Shown in pieces: positions 22,998 through 30,988 of a stretch of 30,988 nucleotides of DNA. Location: positions 1-30,988 of the forward strand of contig JAJUHD010000004.1 of NCBI GenBank assembly GCA_029268085.1, in the 5' to 3' direction. The notes under the pieces are model-generated. The model saw only the letters and a list, made by a program, of their open reading frames with translations, searched no databases and was not told the DNA's origin. Source of the stretch: Bacillota bacterium (GTDB lineage: Bacteria; Bacillota; Clostridia; Oscillospirales; Oscillospiraceae). The position numbers and the translations under genes were made by a program. The first letter of the stretch is position 1. Each line of letters opens with the position of its first letter.

Positions 22998-23984
22998 TTG
23001 AAAGAAGTACTTGCTCAGTTTCAGATAGATGCCCTGCTTCAGGATATACAGGGCGGCAAGGTGCCGGCTCCGGACCTGGAATCGAAAAAACAGAAAAAAG
23101 TCAAGACCTACGACTTTAAGCTGCCAAGGAAATTCACTAAAGAGCAGCTGCGCACTGTGATGGGCGTATATGAAATATACGCAAGACATCTATCCTCTTA
23201 TCTAACCGGCACTCTAAGGACCTTCTGCCAGGTGGAGGTCGCGTCCATAGAAGAGACGAAGTATTACGAATACTCAAACGCAATCGCGGAATCGGCCCTT
23301 GTGGGGCTTCTCGACCTAAACCCCGTTGAAGGCACTATACTGATGGAGTTTTCCAAGGGACTCTCATTTACCATTATCGACAAGCTCCTAGGGGGTCCCG
23401 GCACCAGCGCTTTTCTGGACAGGGAATACACGGAAATCGAAATGGTACTTTTGGAAAGGCTTTACAGGAATGTGATTACTTATCTTCAGGATGCGTGGTC
23501 GAACGTCGCCGAAGTAAAGCCCCATTTCAGGAAGTTTGAAAAGGGAAACAGCATAAGCCGCATAATGCAGCTTGACGAGATAGTCGTCATCGTCGTTATG
23601 AACGTGAAAATCAAGGAGCTTACTGGTACATTGACGGTCTGTCTGCCTTATATATGGCTTCAGGCCATAAACGACAAGCTTTACACCAAATACAGGATGT
23701 CGCAGAGGGCGAAATTCTCGCCTGATCTCGAGTACAACAAGCGCTACATACTGTCCCAGATATACAAATCCGATATCGATGTTGCGGTTAATCTGGGGAG
23801 GGCTACCGTCCAGTTCAGAGACGTTGTGAATATGGAAGTGGGCGACGTAATAAAGCTGAAGCAGAGCGTCAACGATAAGGCCTCCGTGGAGATAGACGGA
23901 AAAATTTGGTTTTACGGACAGATAGGCTTAAAGAACGGCAAAAAAGCAGTGAAAATTGAAAAAGTATGGAGCGAGGATGAATAA
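22998..23984 (+). CDS. fliM: flagellar motor switch protein FliM
   Basis: A 328-residue C-ring protein that binds phosphorylated CheY. The N-terminus KEVLAQFQIDALLQDI (2-17) is the CheY-binding peptide, followed by the CheC-like middle domain with LLGGPG (about 128-133) and the C-terminal SpoA domain (about 245-325). TTG at 22998 is chosen: AAAGGAG ends 8 nt upstream and the protein then begins as other FliMs do; an in-frame GTG at 22989 lies inside the ribosome site. It overlaps fliY by 1 nt. Confidence 0.95.
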   Translation: MKEVLAQFQIDALLQDIQGGKVPAPDLESKKQKKVKTYDFKLPRKFTKEQLRTVMGVYEIYARHLSSYLTGTLRTFCQVEVASIEETKYYEYSNAIAESALVGLLDLNPVEGTILMEFSKGLSFTIIDKLLGGPGTSAFLDREYTEIEMVLLERLYRNVITYLQDAWSNVAEVKPHFRKFEKGNSISRIMQLDEIVVIVVMNVKIKELTGTLTVCLPYIWLQAINDKLYTKYRMSQRAKFSPDLEYNKRYILSQIYKSDIDVAVNLGRATVQFRDVVNMEVGDVIKLKQSVNDKASVEIDGKIWFYGQIGLKNGKKAVKIEKVWSEDE

Positions 23985-25039
23985 TGGAGCTTTTATCTCA
24001 GGATATGATAGACAGTCTGCTGAGCGGCGCAAGCAAGAAGAGTGAAGCTGACAGCCCGCTCACCGACATGGAAATCGACGCTCTGGGCGAATCTGTCAAT
24101 ATCAGCATGGGGGCTGCGGCTAAGGCGCTTTCCACGATGATAAACCTGAAGGTGATGATAACAACGCCTGAGGTATCGATAGAGGACAGGGAAGAATTCG
24201 AATATAAAAGCATGTCCCCTGCCGTGGGAGTAAAAATAAAATATGTAGAGGGCCTGTCCGGGTTCAACTTTTTCGTTATGAAGCAGAAGGACGTAAAAAC
24301 CATCGTCGATATAATGATGGGCGGAATGTCGGACGGCGACGAGTCGGAATTCAGCGAGCTTTATTCAAGCGCCATATCCGAGATCATGAATCAGATGATG
24401 GGCGCGTCCTCGACCTCTCTCGCGACCTTCTTCGATATGAAAATCAACATATCGACTCCGGAATGCGTGATAATCGAGGAAAACGTAAATCCCACGGACG
24501 AGCTGGCGCGGGACAGCAAAATAGTGGTAATTAAGCTCAGACTGAAGATCGGGGACATTATCGACAGCGAGTTTATAAACGTGATGGACGTGGCCTTCGC
24601 CAAGAAGCTCGCCGCAAATCTTATCAACTCGAAGCTGTCGGCCGGGACGAAGGGCCAGGAGCCGCCCGAAATCCGGGAAATAAGGGAAACGCAGCAGGCC
24701 GCGCAGGCCAGACCCAAAAGCGCGGCTCCGGCCGGGAACTACCCTTCAGCGGCGTTCTCGGATTTCGACGCACCCGCTCCGAGGGGCGCGTCGCAGTCAA
24801 ACCTCGATATAATAATGGACGTGCCGCTTGAGATAATAGTCCAAATCGGGAAGACGAAAAGACCGGTCAAGGAAATAATCGAATTTTCACAGGGTTCGGT
24901 TATCGAGCTTGAGAAACAGGCGGGCGACCCTGTGGACATTTTAGTAAACGGAGAACTGATAGCCAAAGGCGACGTTGTTGTTATCGACGACAACTTTGGC
25001 GTTAGGATAACAGAAATATTAACAGCCTATAAAAGATAA
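23984..25039 (+). CDS. fliY: flagellar motor switch phosphatase FliY (CheC-FliN type)
   Basis: A 351-residue protein joining a CheC-like CheY-P phosphatase to a FliN-type SpoA domain. The N-terminus LLSQDMIDSLLSG (3-15) resembles FliM. Both phosphatase ExxN centres are present: Glu36/Asn39 (ESVN) and Glu133/Asn136 (EIMN), each followed by the Pro of the family motif. A Pro/Ala-rich linker (about 225-265) leads to SpoA (about 270-351), which packs in the C ring. It overlaps fliM in TAATG and precedes cheY, its likely substrate. Confidence 0.95.
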   Translation: MELLSQDMIDSLLSGASKKSEADSPLTDMEIDALGESVNISMGAAAKALSTMINLKVMITTPEVSIEDREEFEYKSMSPAVGVKIKYVEGLSGFNFFVMKQKDVKTIVDIMMGGMSDGDESEFSELYSSAISEIMNQMMGASSTSLATFFDMKINISTPECVIIEENVNPTDELARDSKIVVIKLRLKIGDIIDSEFINVMDVAFAKKLAANLINSKLSAGTKGQEPPEIREIRETQQAAQARPKSAAPAGNYPSAAFSDFDAPAPRGASQSNLDIIMDVPLEIIVQIGKTKRPVKEIIEFSQGSVIELEKQAGDPVDILVNGELIAKGDVVVIDDNFGVRITEILTAYKR

Positions 25040-25054
25040 TGGAGTGGTTTGAAA

Positions 25055-25417
25055 ATGGGTAAAAGTATTCTTGTGGTTGACGACGCTGCATTTATGAGAA
25101 TGATGATAAAGGACATACTCGTGAAGAATTCCTTTGAAATAGCCGGGGAAGCTTCCGACGGCGTCCTTGCTCTCCAAAAGTATCAGGAGGCAAAGCCGGA
25201 CGCGGTAATTCTGGACATAACAATGCCGAATATGGACGGGCTCGAAACGCTTATCGAGCTCAAGAAGATCGACCCGAACGCGAAGGTTATAATGTGCTCC
25301 GCGATGGGTCAGGAGTCCATGGTCATCGACGCGATAAAATCCGGGGCATCGGACTTCATAGTTAAGCCGTTCCAGGGCGACAGGATAGTAAAAGCGGTGC
25401 AGAAGGTGCTGGGCTGA
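25055..25417 (+). CDS. cheY: chemotaxis response regulator CheY
   Basis: A 120-residue single receiver domain. The acid pocket is Asp9/Asp10, the phosphorylation site Asp54 in VILDITMPNMDG (51-62), the switch Ser82 in CSAMG, and Lys104 in VKPF. ATG at 25055 (GGAG 10 nt upstream) is preferred to the in-frame TTG at 25049. It is embedded in the flagellar operon as in Bacillus subtilis; no CheA or other che genes are in the window. Confidence 0.95.
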   Translation: MGKSILVVDDAAFMRMMIKDILVKNSFEIAGEASDGVLALQKYQEAKPDAVILDITMPNMDGLETLIELKKIDPNAKVIMCSAMGQESMVIDAIKSGASDFIVKPFQGDRIVKAVQKVLG

Positions 25418-25450
25418 TAAAAAATAAGCTTTTGAAAGAAGGATGGTCCG

Positions 25451-25831
25451 TTGGATCTCAAAATGTACGTATCCACGTTTTTCTCCGTCGTCTTTATCGT
25501 AGTCTTTATAATCGCCCTGTATTACGGAAGCAGGTGGCTGACAAAAAAATCTTCCGCCGGAATCGGCGGAAGAACCAGGCACATTAAAATAATCGACAAG
25601 GTCATGCTCGGTCAGGACAAGTCGATTGCCGTAGCTGATATCCTCGGCGGCAAATATATCATAGGAATAAGCGGACAGCAGATCAGCCTTTTGAAGGACC
25701 TTGGGGAAATCGAGATTCCGGATACCGGCTCCGAAGAGCAGGGCGATTTTGCCGCCATCTTCGGAGGATTGCTGAAAAAGCAGTTTCTTGAAACTAAGGA
25801 CAGGCTGACGGGCAGAGGGAGCAGGCTATGA
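25451..25831 (+). CDS. fliO: flagellar biosynthetic protein FliO
   Basis: A 126-residue small membrane protein that helps assemble the FliP ring. One transmembrane helix is at about 8-27 (VSTFFSVVFIVVFIIALYYG), followed by the FliO cytoplasmic domain with the pattern IKIIDKVMLGQDKSIAVADI (45-64). The start is TTG 25451 with AAGGA 7 nt upstream. Its stop overlaps the fliP start (ATGA), so they are coupled. Identity rests on position plus this pattern, since FliO is poorly conserved. Confidence 0.88.
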   Translation: MDLKMYVSTFFSVVFIVVFIIALYYGSRWLTKKSSAGIGGRTRHIKIIDKVMLGQDKSIAVADILGGKYIIGISGQQISLLKDLGEIEIPDTGSEEQGDFAAIFGGLLKKQFLETKDRLTGRGSRL

Positions 25832-26565
25832 GGAGGATACTGAAAATCGTCTCCGCCTCGGCGACGGTAACGGGCATCTTCCTTCTCCTGGGCTCGGACG
25901 CTTCGGCCGTGTCGATAGACTTCAACGGCATGCCGGGAACGGCGCAGACGCTTCAGCTGCTTTTCCTGCTGACGCTTCTGAGCCTGGCCCCTTCCATAAT
26001 ACTCATGATGACCTCTTTTACGAGGATAACGATAGTGATGTCCTTCGTGAGGAGCGGTCTGGGGCTCCAGCAGACCCCGCCCAACCAAGTGCTTATCGGG
26101 CTTTCCCTGTTCCTTACCTTATTTATAATGACGCCCGTGGCGAATCAGATAAACGAGGAGGCTTATAAGCCTTTTTCGAAAGGGCTTATAACGCAGGAGC
26201 AGGCCTTCACAAACGCGATAAACCCAGTCAGGACCTTTATGCTGAAACAGACAAACACGCAGGAGATGAAGCTGTTTCTATCCATTTCAAACTCCGAAAA
26301 TCCTCAGAATTACGACGATATACCAACGCAGGCGCTTATTCCCGCCTTCGTCTTGAGCGAGCTTAAAAAAGCATTTATTATGGGTTTCATGATACTGATC
26401 CCATTTATGATCATCGATATGGTGATAGCCAGCACGCTGATGTCAATGGGCATGATAATGGTCCCTCCCGCGATGATCTCGCTGCCTTTTAAGCTCATTT
26501 TGTTTGTGGTGGTCGACGGATGGAGCCTGGTCGTGAAAACCCTGGTTCTGAGCTTTTCCAGATGA
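25828..26565 (+). CDS. fliP: flagellar export gate protein FliP
   Basis: A 245-residue core of the flagellar type III export gate. A cleavable-looking signal peptide (1 to about 27, ending in ASA-like DASA) is followed by four transmembrane helices. Signatures: LLSLAPSIILMMTSFTRITI (51-70), VLIGLSLFLTLFIMTP (88-103) and FMILIPFMIIDMVIAS (about 190-205). It overlaps the fliO stop by 4 nt. Length matches the family. Confidence 0.97.
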   Translation: MRRILKIVSASATVTGIFLLLGSDASAVSIDFNGMPGTAQTLQLLFLLTLLSLAPSIILMMTSFTRITIVMSFVRSGLGLQQTPPNQVLIGLSLFLTLFIMTPVANQINEEAYKPFSKGLITQEQAFTNAINPVRTFMLKQTNTQEMKLFLSISNSENPQNYDDIPTQALIPAFVLSELKKAFIMGFMILIPFMIIDMVIASTLMSMGMIMVPPAMISLPFKLILFVVVDGWSLVVKTLVLSFSR

Positions 26566-26602
26566 CTTTATTTATATCTGAATGCATGGGGGAGGAAACA
26601 CC

Positions 26603-26872
26603 ATGACGCAGGGTCAGGTGCTTACGATAATGAGAGACGCCCTGATAACGGGGCTTTCGATATCCGCTCCGCTTTTGTTTGTCAGCGTAGCCGTCGGTCT
26701 TGTGATATCCATACTTCAGGCAGCCACGCAGGTGAACGAGCAGACGATAACCTTCGTTCCGAAAATCATCGCGGTCGCCATAGTCCTGATAGCGCTCGGG
26801 CCGTGGATGATGAGCAGGCTCACGGACTTTACCAACAGGCTGATGGTCAACGTACTTACATTTATAAAATGA
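26603..26872 (+). CDS. fliQ: flagellar export gate protein FliQ
   Basis: An 89-residue two-helix gate subunit that spirals around FliP/FliR. The pattern PLLFVSVAVGLVISILQAAT (23-42), then QVNEQTITFVPKI (43-55), is diagnostic. ATG at 26603 is chosen because GGAGG lies 7 nt upstream and the product then has the family length; an ATG at 26582 would place the ribosome site inside the gene. Confidence 0.96.
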   Translation: MTQGQVLTIMRDALITGLSISAPLLFVSVAVGLVISILQAATQVNEQTITFVPKIIAVAIVLIALGPWMMSRLTDFTNRLMVNVLTFIK

Positions 26873-26888
26873 ATGCAAAGGCGAAAAG

Positions 26889-27662
26889 ATGTTGAATTTA
26901 TTTGATAACTACATTCTGTTTCTGCTTGTCCTGGCAAGGATGAGCGGCGCCATCCTCGTAAACCCGGTGTTCGGAAGACGCAATATACCCAGCAACGTCA
27001 AGGTCGGCATGACGATTATGCTGGCGATAATAATAACGGCGTCGTCCTCGGCCCCGCCTCCGAACATCACGAACATTTTCGAATTTCTGATAAAGGTTTT
27101 CTTTGAATTTTCGATAGGGTTCGGAATATCCGCGGTAATGAACATCTTTTTCTCGGCGATTTTCATAGCTACGGATCTGATCGACATCCAGCTTGGCATA
27201 AGCATGTCGAAGGTGTTCGATCCCGGCAGCAATGTGTCGGTGCCGATAACGGGCTCTTTTTTCAACGCCTTTCTCATTCTGCTCTTTTTTACTACCAATG
27301 GGCACATCACGTTCTTCAAAATGCTGAACGAGAGCGTCATCGCCATCCCATGCGGCTCCAATGTAAATATAACCGGAGTATTGTACGCCGTGCCGGGAGT
27401 TTTGGCCTCGGCGCTTTCCCTGGCGCTGAAGTTCGCGTTCCCGATACTCGCGCTGGAATTCATTACTGAAACGGGAATGGGCGTGCTAACCAGAACCGTA
27501 CCTAACAACAACGTAATTTCGGACGGCATCCAGATTCGTCTTATAGTGGGATTCGCGGTTCTTTTTCTGATCTCGCCGGTTTTCGGCAGCTTCTGCGACC
27601 AGCTTTTCAGCCAGATGTTCACGGGGATAGCCGGGGTGATAAGGCTTGTGACCGCCGCCTGA
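26889..27662 (+). CDS. fliR: flagellar export gate protein FliR
   Basis: A 257-residue inner-membrane export gate protein with about six helices. It shows LVLARMSGAILVNPVFGRRN (14-33), the typical FliR start region, and LIDIQLGISMSKVFDPGSN (97-115), then later FLILLFFTTNGH (128-139). It is a separate gene here and not fused to FlhB as in some clostridia. It begins 16 nt after fliQ with an AAAGG ribosome site; flhB follows. Confidence 0.96.
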   Translation: MLNLFDNYILFLLVLARMSGAILVNPVFGRRNIPSNVKVGMTIMLAIIITASSSAPPPNITNIFEFLIKVFFEFSIGFGISAVMNIFFSAIFIATDLIDIQLGISMSKVFDPGSNVSVPITGSFFNAFLILLFFTTNGHITFFKMLNESVIAIPCGSNVNITGVLYAVPGVLASALSLALKFAFPILALEFITETGMGVLTRTVPNNNVISDGIQIRLIVGFAVLFLISPVFGSFCDQLFSQMFTGIAGVIRLVTAA

Positions 27663-27689
27663 AGCAACTAACCTAAAAAGGTGATGAAT

Positions 27690-28751
27690 ATGGCCTCCGA
27701 CAAAACCGAAAAAGCCACACCTAAAAAGCGCGAGGACGAGCGGAAAAAGGGAAATGTGTTCCATGCGCGCGATATAACAGTAGCGCTGAACCTTCTCATC
27801 ATGTTCCTTACTCTGAAGATAATGGGCGAGTACCTTTACAAATATCTTCAGCAGACAATGACGACATTCATATCCGGCGCAGGATCGATAAGCTTTGTAA
27901 AAATCGATTCCGTCACCGAGCTGACGGTAGACACTCTGAGCCGCATTTTTCTCGTAGTTCTGCCGCTGCTTATCATATCCGCGCTCAGCTCTTTTCTGCT
28001 CACAGGAATACAGACGCGCTTCAACTTCAGCACCAAGCGTATATCCTTCGACCTGAAAAGGCTTAATCCTATAAACGGTCTTAAGCGGGCCGTCTCAATA
28101 AGGACTTACACGCAGCTTCTGAAATCCATGCTTACGATAGTAGCCCTTGTGGCAGTTTTATGGCCCGGGATACGGTCCTTTTCGAACAACATCAGATCTT
28201 TTTACTTCATGCCTCCGGACCAGTCCCTCATGCTGACAGCTTCTTCTGTATTCGACATTTTTTTAAGAGTCTGCATCACTGTTATATTTATCGGCATACT
28301 TGACTATTTTATTCAGTGGTGGCAGTACGAAAAAGATATAAAAATGAGCAAACAGGAGATAAAAGACGAATATAAGATGACGGAAGGCGACCCGACGGTC
28401 AAATCCGCGATAAAAAGCAGGCAGCAGAGGTTCGCAAAAATGAGGATGATGCGGCGCGTGCCGCTCTCGGACGTCATAATAGTGAACCCGGAGCATTTCG
28501 CGGTCGCTCTCAAGTATGACGACAAGCGAAACAAGGCTCCGGTGGTCATAGCAAAAGGAGTGGACGAGGTCGCTCTCAGGATAAAGGAAATAGCGGCCGA
28601 GCACGATATAAGCATAGAAGAAAACCCGCCTCTCGCGAGAGCTCTTTACAAAGCGGTGGACATCGATATGGAGATACCGCCGGAGTTCTATCAGGCGGTT
28701 GCCGAGATACTGTCCTATGTATACAGCCTCAAGAAAAAGAATAAATACTGA
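27690..28751 (+). CDS. flhB: flagellar export switch protein FlhB with NPEH autocleavage motif
   Basis: A 353-residue export apparatus protein that switches substrate specificity with FliK. It begins SDKTEKATPKKREDERKKG (3-21), the conserved FlhB start, has four transmembrane helices (about 30-215) and a cytoplasmic domain. The autocleavage loop reads NPEH (Asn266-His269, codons at 28485-28496) where nearly all homologues have NPTH; Asn and Pro, which carry the chemistry, are kept. ATG at 27690 is chosen with AAAAGG 8-9 nt upstream; GTG 27681 and ATG 27684 are in frame but too near the ribosome site. Confidence 0.95.
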   Translation: MASDKTEKATPKKREDERKKGNVFHARDITVALNLLIMFLTLKIMGEYLYKYLQQTMTTFISGAGSISFVKIDSVTELTVDTLSRIFLVVLPLLIISALSSFLLTGIQTRFNFSTKRISFDLKRLNPINGLKRAVSIRTYTQLLKSMLTIVALVAVLWPGIRSFSNNIRSFYFMPPDQSLMLTASSVFDIFLRVCITVIFIGILDYFIQWWQYEKDIKMSKQEIKDEYKMTEGDPTVKSAIKSRQQRFAKMRMMRRVPLSDVIIVNPEHFAVALKYDDKRNKAPVVIAKGVDEVALRIKEIAAEHDISIEENPPLARALYKAVDIDMEIPPEFYQAVAEILSYVYSLKKKNKY

Positions 28752-28792
28752 AACGCATCCGCAAAGATAAATTTGCAGGGGTAGTGAAAGCC

Positions 28793-30832
28793 ATGAAACT
28801 AATAAACAACATCCTGGCCGTCTTTGTAATAGGCATCATTCTCCTTATAATAATCCCGCTTCCTCCGACTGTGCTGGACGCTATGATTATTCTCAACATC
28901 TCTATTTCGCTCACCATAATGATGATAACGATGTACACGAAGGATGCGCTGGAGTTTTCGGCCTTTCCGTCCCTGCTGCTGATAACAACGCTTCTTCGCG
29001 TAGGGCTCAACGTATCCTCGACCAGGCTGATCCTTTCAAACGGCGGCGAAGCGGGAAAGGTAATAAAGACCTTCGGGCAGTTCGTCATAGGGAGCAACCC
29101 CGTCGTCGGACTTGTCATCTTCGTAATTATAGTCGTAGTCCAGTTCATTGTTATCACCAAGGGCGCCGAAAGGGTTTCGGAGGTCTCCGCAAGGTTTACG
29201 CTGGACGCTATGCCCGGCAAGCAGATGGCCATAGACGCCGACCTCAACGCCGGCATAATCAACGAGAAAACGGCTCTCGAGAGGAGAGCCAAGGTTCAGC
29301 GCGGCGCCGACTTTTACGGCGCAATGGACGGCGCCTCCAAGTTTGTAAAGGGCGACGCTGTAATATCGATCCTGGTAATGCTGATCAACATCATCGGAGG
29401 TTCCATAATCGGACTGGTTAACGGCGGCGGCAGCATATCTACCGTACTTACGACATATACGATAGCCACTATCGGAGACGGGCTGGTCTCGCAGCTTCCC
29501 GCGCTGATGATATCCACGGCGACGGGCCTCATAGTAACGAGGGCCGCGTCGGAAAACAGCCTGAGCACTGAGCTTACAAGCCAGCTTGTTTCCCAGCCCC
29601 TTGTGCTTATGGTCACCGGCGGTGCGCTCATATTCCTCTGCGTCATACCCGGGATGCCGGTATTTGCCCTTCTGGTGATAGGCGGACTCTTTATAGCGAT
29701 GGGGTACAAGCTGAGGAACAAAAAGCCCGAGGTTGAAACGGCAGAGCAGAACAAGCCGCCCGAAACAGAGGTTGATTTTTACAGGAATATCGAAAACGTG
29801 TATACCCTGCTCAACGTGGAGCAGATCGAAATGGAATTCGGGTACAGCATCACCCAGTACATTAACGAGCCTGGCGGCGGCAGCTTTGTGGACAGGGTGG
29901 TTATGTTCAGAAAGCAGTTTGCGTCGGACTGGGGCATGGTGGTGCCCTCGGTCAGGCTGAGAGACAACATTATGCTTTCGCCGGGCGAATACGTCATCAA
30001 AATAAAGGGCGAGGAAGTCGCCAGAGGCGAGGTCCTGCCGGACCACTGCCTTGCGATGCTCTCGGGCGGCGAGCCGATGCAGGAGATAGACGGGATAGAG
30101 GTGCTCGACCCAGTTTTCGGAACCGAGGCGAAGTGGATACCGAGCAAGATGAAGGAGGACGCCGAGGTTTACGGCTACACGGTCATAGACGCTCTCTCGG
30201 TCATTATAACTCACCTGTCCGAAACGATAAAGGCGCACGCGGACGAGCTGCTTTCAAGGCAGGATGTACTGAGGCTGCTTGACCACGTCAAGCAGACCAA
30301 CAAGAGCCTCGTGGAGGAAACGGTTCCCGCGATGATATCGATAGGCGCCCTCCAGAAAATACTCGGCAATCTCCTGAAGGAAAAGCTGCCCATAAAGGAC
30401 ATGAGCACCATTCTCGAGACCATATCCGATTACAGCTCGGTAACAAAGGATCCGGACATGCTGACGGAGTATGTGAGACAGGCTTTGAAGCGCACAATTT
30501 CACGCATGTTCGTAAAAGAAAACCAGATCAACGTGATAGCGCTCGACCCGGAAGTGGAAAAAAGCATTATGTCCTCGGTGAGAAAAACGGAGCACGGTTC
30601 ATATGTCGCGATGGAACCCGCCGCCATGCAAAAAATCCTGACGGCGCTGGTAGAGGAGATAAAGAAATTCAACAATCAGAACGAAAAGGTGGTAATCCTC
30701 ACATCGCCGGTGGTGCGCTTCTACTTCAAAAAAATGACGGAACAGCTGCTACCGGAAATAGCGGTCCTATCCTTCAACGAAATCGAAAGCAATGTCCAGA
30801 TAATAGCAAACTCAACCGTGTCGGTAAAATAG
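28793..30832 (+). CDS. flhA: flagellar export gate protein FlhA
   Basis: A 679-residue gate protein of the FHIPEP family. Eight transmembrane helices fill the N-terminal 320 residues, with the signature blocks LLRVGLNVSSTRLILSNG and YGAMDGASKFVKGDA. The cytoplasmic domain (about 330-679), which receives chaperone-substrate complexes, is complete. ATG at 28793 has AGGGG about 11 nt upstream; GTG 28784 is in frame but only 3 nt from that site. The next gene is a sigma factor after 17 nt; no flhF or flhG intervenes. Confidence 0.97.
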   Translation: MKLINNILAVFVIGIILLIIIPLPPTVLDAMIILNISISLTIMMITMYTKDALEFSAFPSLLLITTLLRVGLNVSSTRLILSNGGEAGKVIKTFGQFVIGSNPVVGLVIFVIIVVVQFIVITKGAERVSEVSARFTLDAMPGKQMAIDADLNAGIINEKTALERRAKVQRGADFYGAMDGASKFVKGDAVISILVMLINIIGGSIIGLVNGGGSISTVLTTYTIATIGDGLVSQLPALMISTATGLIVTRAASENSLSTELTSQLVSQPLVLMVTGGALIFLCVIPGMPVFALLVIGGLFIAMGYKLRNKKPEVETAEQNKPPETEVDFYRNIENVYTLLNVEQIEMEFGYSITQYINEPGGGSFVDRVVMFRKQFASDWGMVVPSVRLRDNIMLSPGEYVIKIKGEEVARGEVLPDHCLAMLSGGEPMQEIDGIEVLDPVFGTEAKWIPSKMKEDAEVYGYTVIDALSVIITHLSETIKAHADELLSRQDVLRLLDHVKQTNKSLVEETVPAMISIGALQKILGNLLKEKLPIKDMSTILETISDYSSVTKDPDMLTEYVRQALKRTISRMFVKENQINVIALDPEVEKSIMSSVRKTEHGSYVAMEPAAMQKILTALVEEIKKFNNQNEKVVILTSPVVRFYFKKMTEQLLPEIAVLSFNEIESNVQIIANSTVSVK

Positions 30833-30849
30833 CTTAAGGTGGTGAAATT

Positions 30850-30988
30850 ATGGCTCAGGCATTGTTAAAAGAACCTCTGAAGACAAGCAAGGAAATGCGA
30901 TATGCGGCTTTATGGGCAAACTACAAGGCTACGGGCGACGTCACTCTGAGAAACGAGCTTGTAATGATGCACACGGACCTCGTCGAGA
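30850..30988 (+). CDS. fliA: FliA/WhiG-type sigma factor, 5' part only
   Basis: The first 46 codons of an open frame that runs off the window. The translation includes ALWANYKATGDVTLRNELVM (residues 20-39), the sigma-70 region 1.2/2.1 pattern of FliA/WhiG-type factors, and ends in HTDLVE. AAGGTGG precedes the ATG by about 9 nt. In Firmicutes the corresponding sigma factor transcribes late flagellar genes (flagellin, motility enzymes), and its gene closes the fla/che operon. Identity rests on the short N-terminus and on context. Confidence 0.8.
   Translation, partial: MAQALLKEPLKTSKEMRYAALWANYKATGDVTLRNELVMMHTDLVE

Noticed and set aside
29036..30238. 400-codon minus-strand frame opposite flhA
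   Set aside because: Antisense shadow; composition and lack of start signals argue against a real gene.

Overview
The window is a chromosomal segment of a flagellated low-to-mid GC Firmicute, most likely a Clostridia lineage. Evidence: a fla/che-type operon with a CheC-like FliY and an embedded cheY, FlbD/SwrD next to the motor genes, class I cyclic di-GMP riboswitches in front of flgB (as in Clostridioides), strong Shine-Dalgarno sites with frequent TTG and GTG starts, and heavy ATA and AGG codon use in the flagellar genes. I cannot name the genus from sequence alone.

Left part (1-6520). A cell-surface polysaccharide deacetylase lies on the minus strand. It is followed on the plus strand by a three-gene set: a GPH-type sugar/cation symporter homologue, a URO-D superfamily protein with the zinc-ligand pattern of corrinoid methyltransferases, and a large FMN/4Fe-4S/FAD ene-reductase of the 2,4-dienoyl-CoA reductase/BaiCD type. 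The region is bracketed by two inverted copies (about 139 bp, about 95% identical) of a repeat built from consecutive hairpins. In both copies the terminator-like hairpin is nearest the 3' end of the neighbouring gene.

Middle part (6521-10058). Three minus-strand genes, each with a clear vegetative promoter: a cytoplasmic CE1-like esterase, type I glyceraldehyde-3-phosphate dehydrogenase, and a DeoR-family regulator directly upstream of gap.

Right part (10059-30988). About 1.5 kb without a convincing gene holds two nearly identical cyclic di-GMP-I riboswitches about 670 bp apart, each followed by an intrinsic terminator and each with a candidate promoter. The second leads straight into a co-directional flagellar operon: flgB-flgC-fliE-fliF-fliG-fliH-fliI-fliJ-fliK-flgD-flgE-flbD-motA-motB-fliM-fliY-cheY-fliO-fliP-fliQ-fliR-flhB-flhA, then the start of a FliA/WhiG-type sigma factor cut by the window edge. 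The operon supplies rod, MS ring, switch, export apparatus, hook, stator and a response regulator. Both riboswitches look like OFF switches, which fits the known inverse relation of cyclic di-GMP and motility.

Most interesting: the serial duplicated riboswitches with an orphan first copy, the inverted multi-hairpin repeat pair, the uncharacterised transporter/URO-D/ene-reductase set with a Tyr-to-Trp change at the expected catalytic position, an NPEH instead of NPTH autocleavage motif in FlhB, and the absence of fliL and of flhF/flhG from their usual places.
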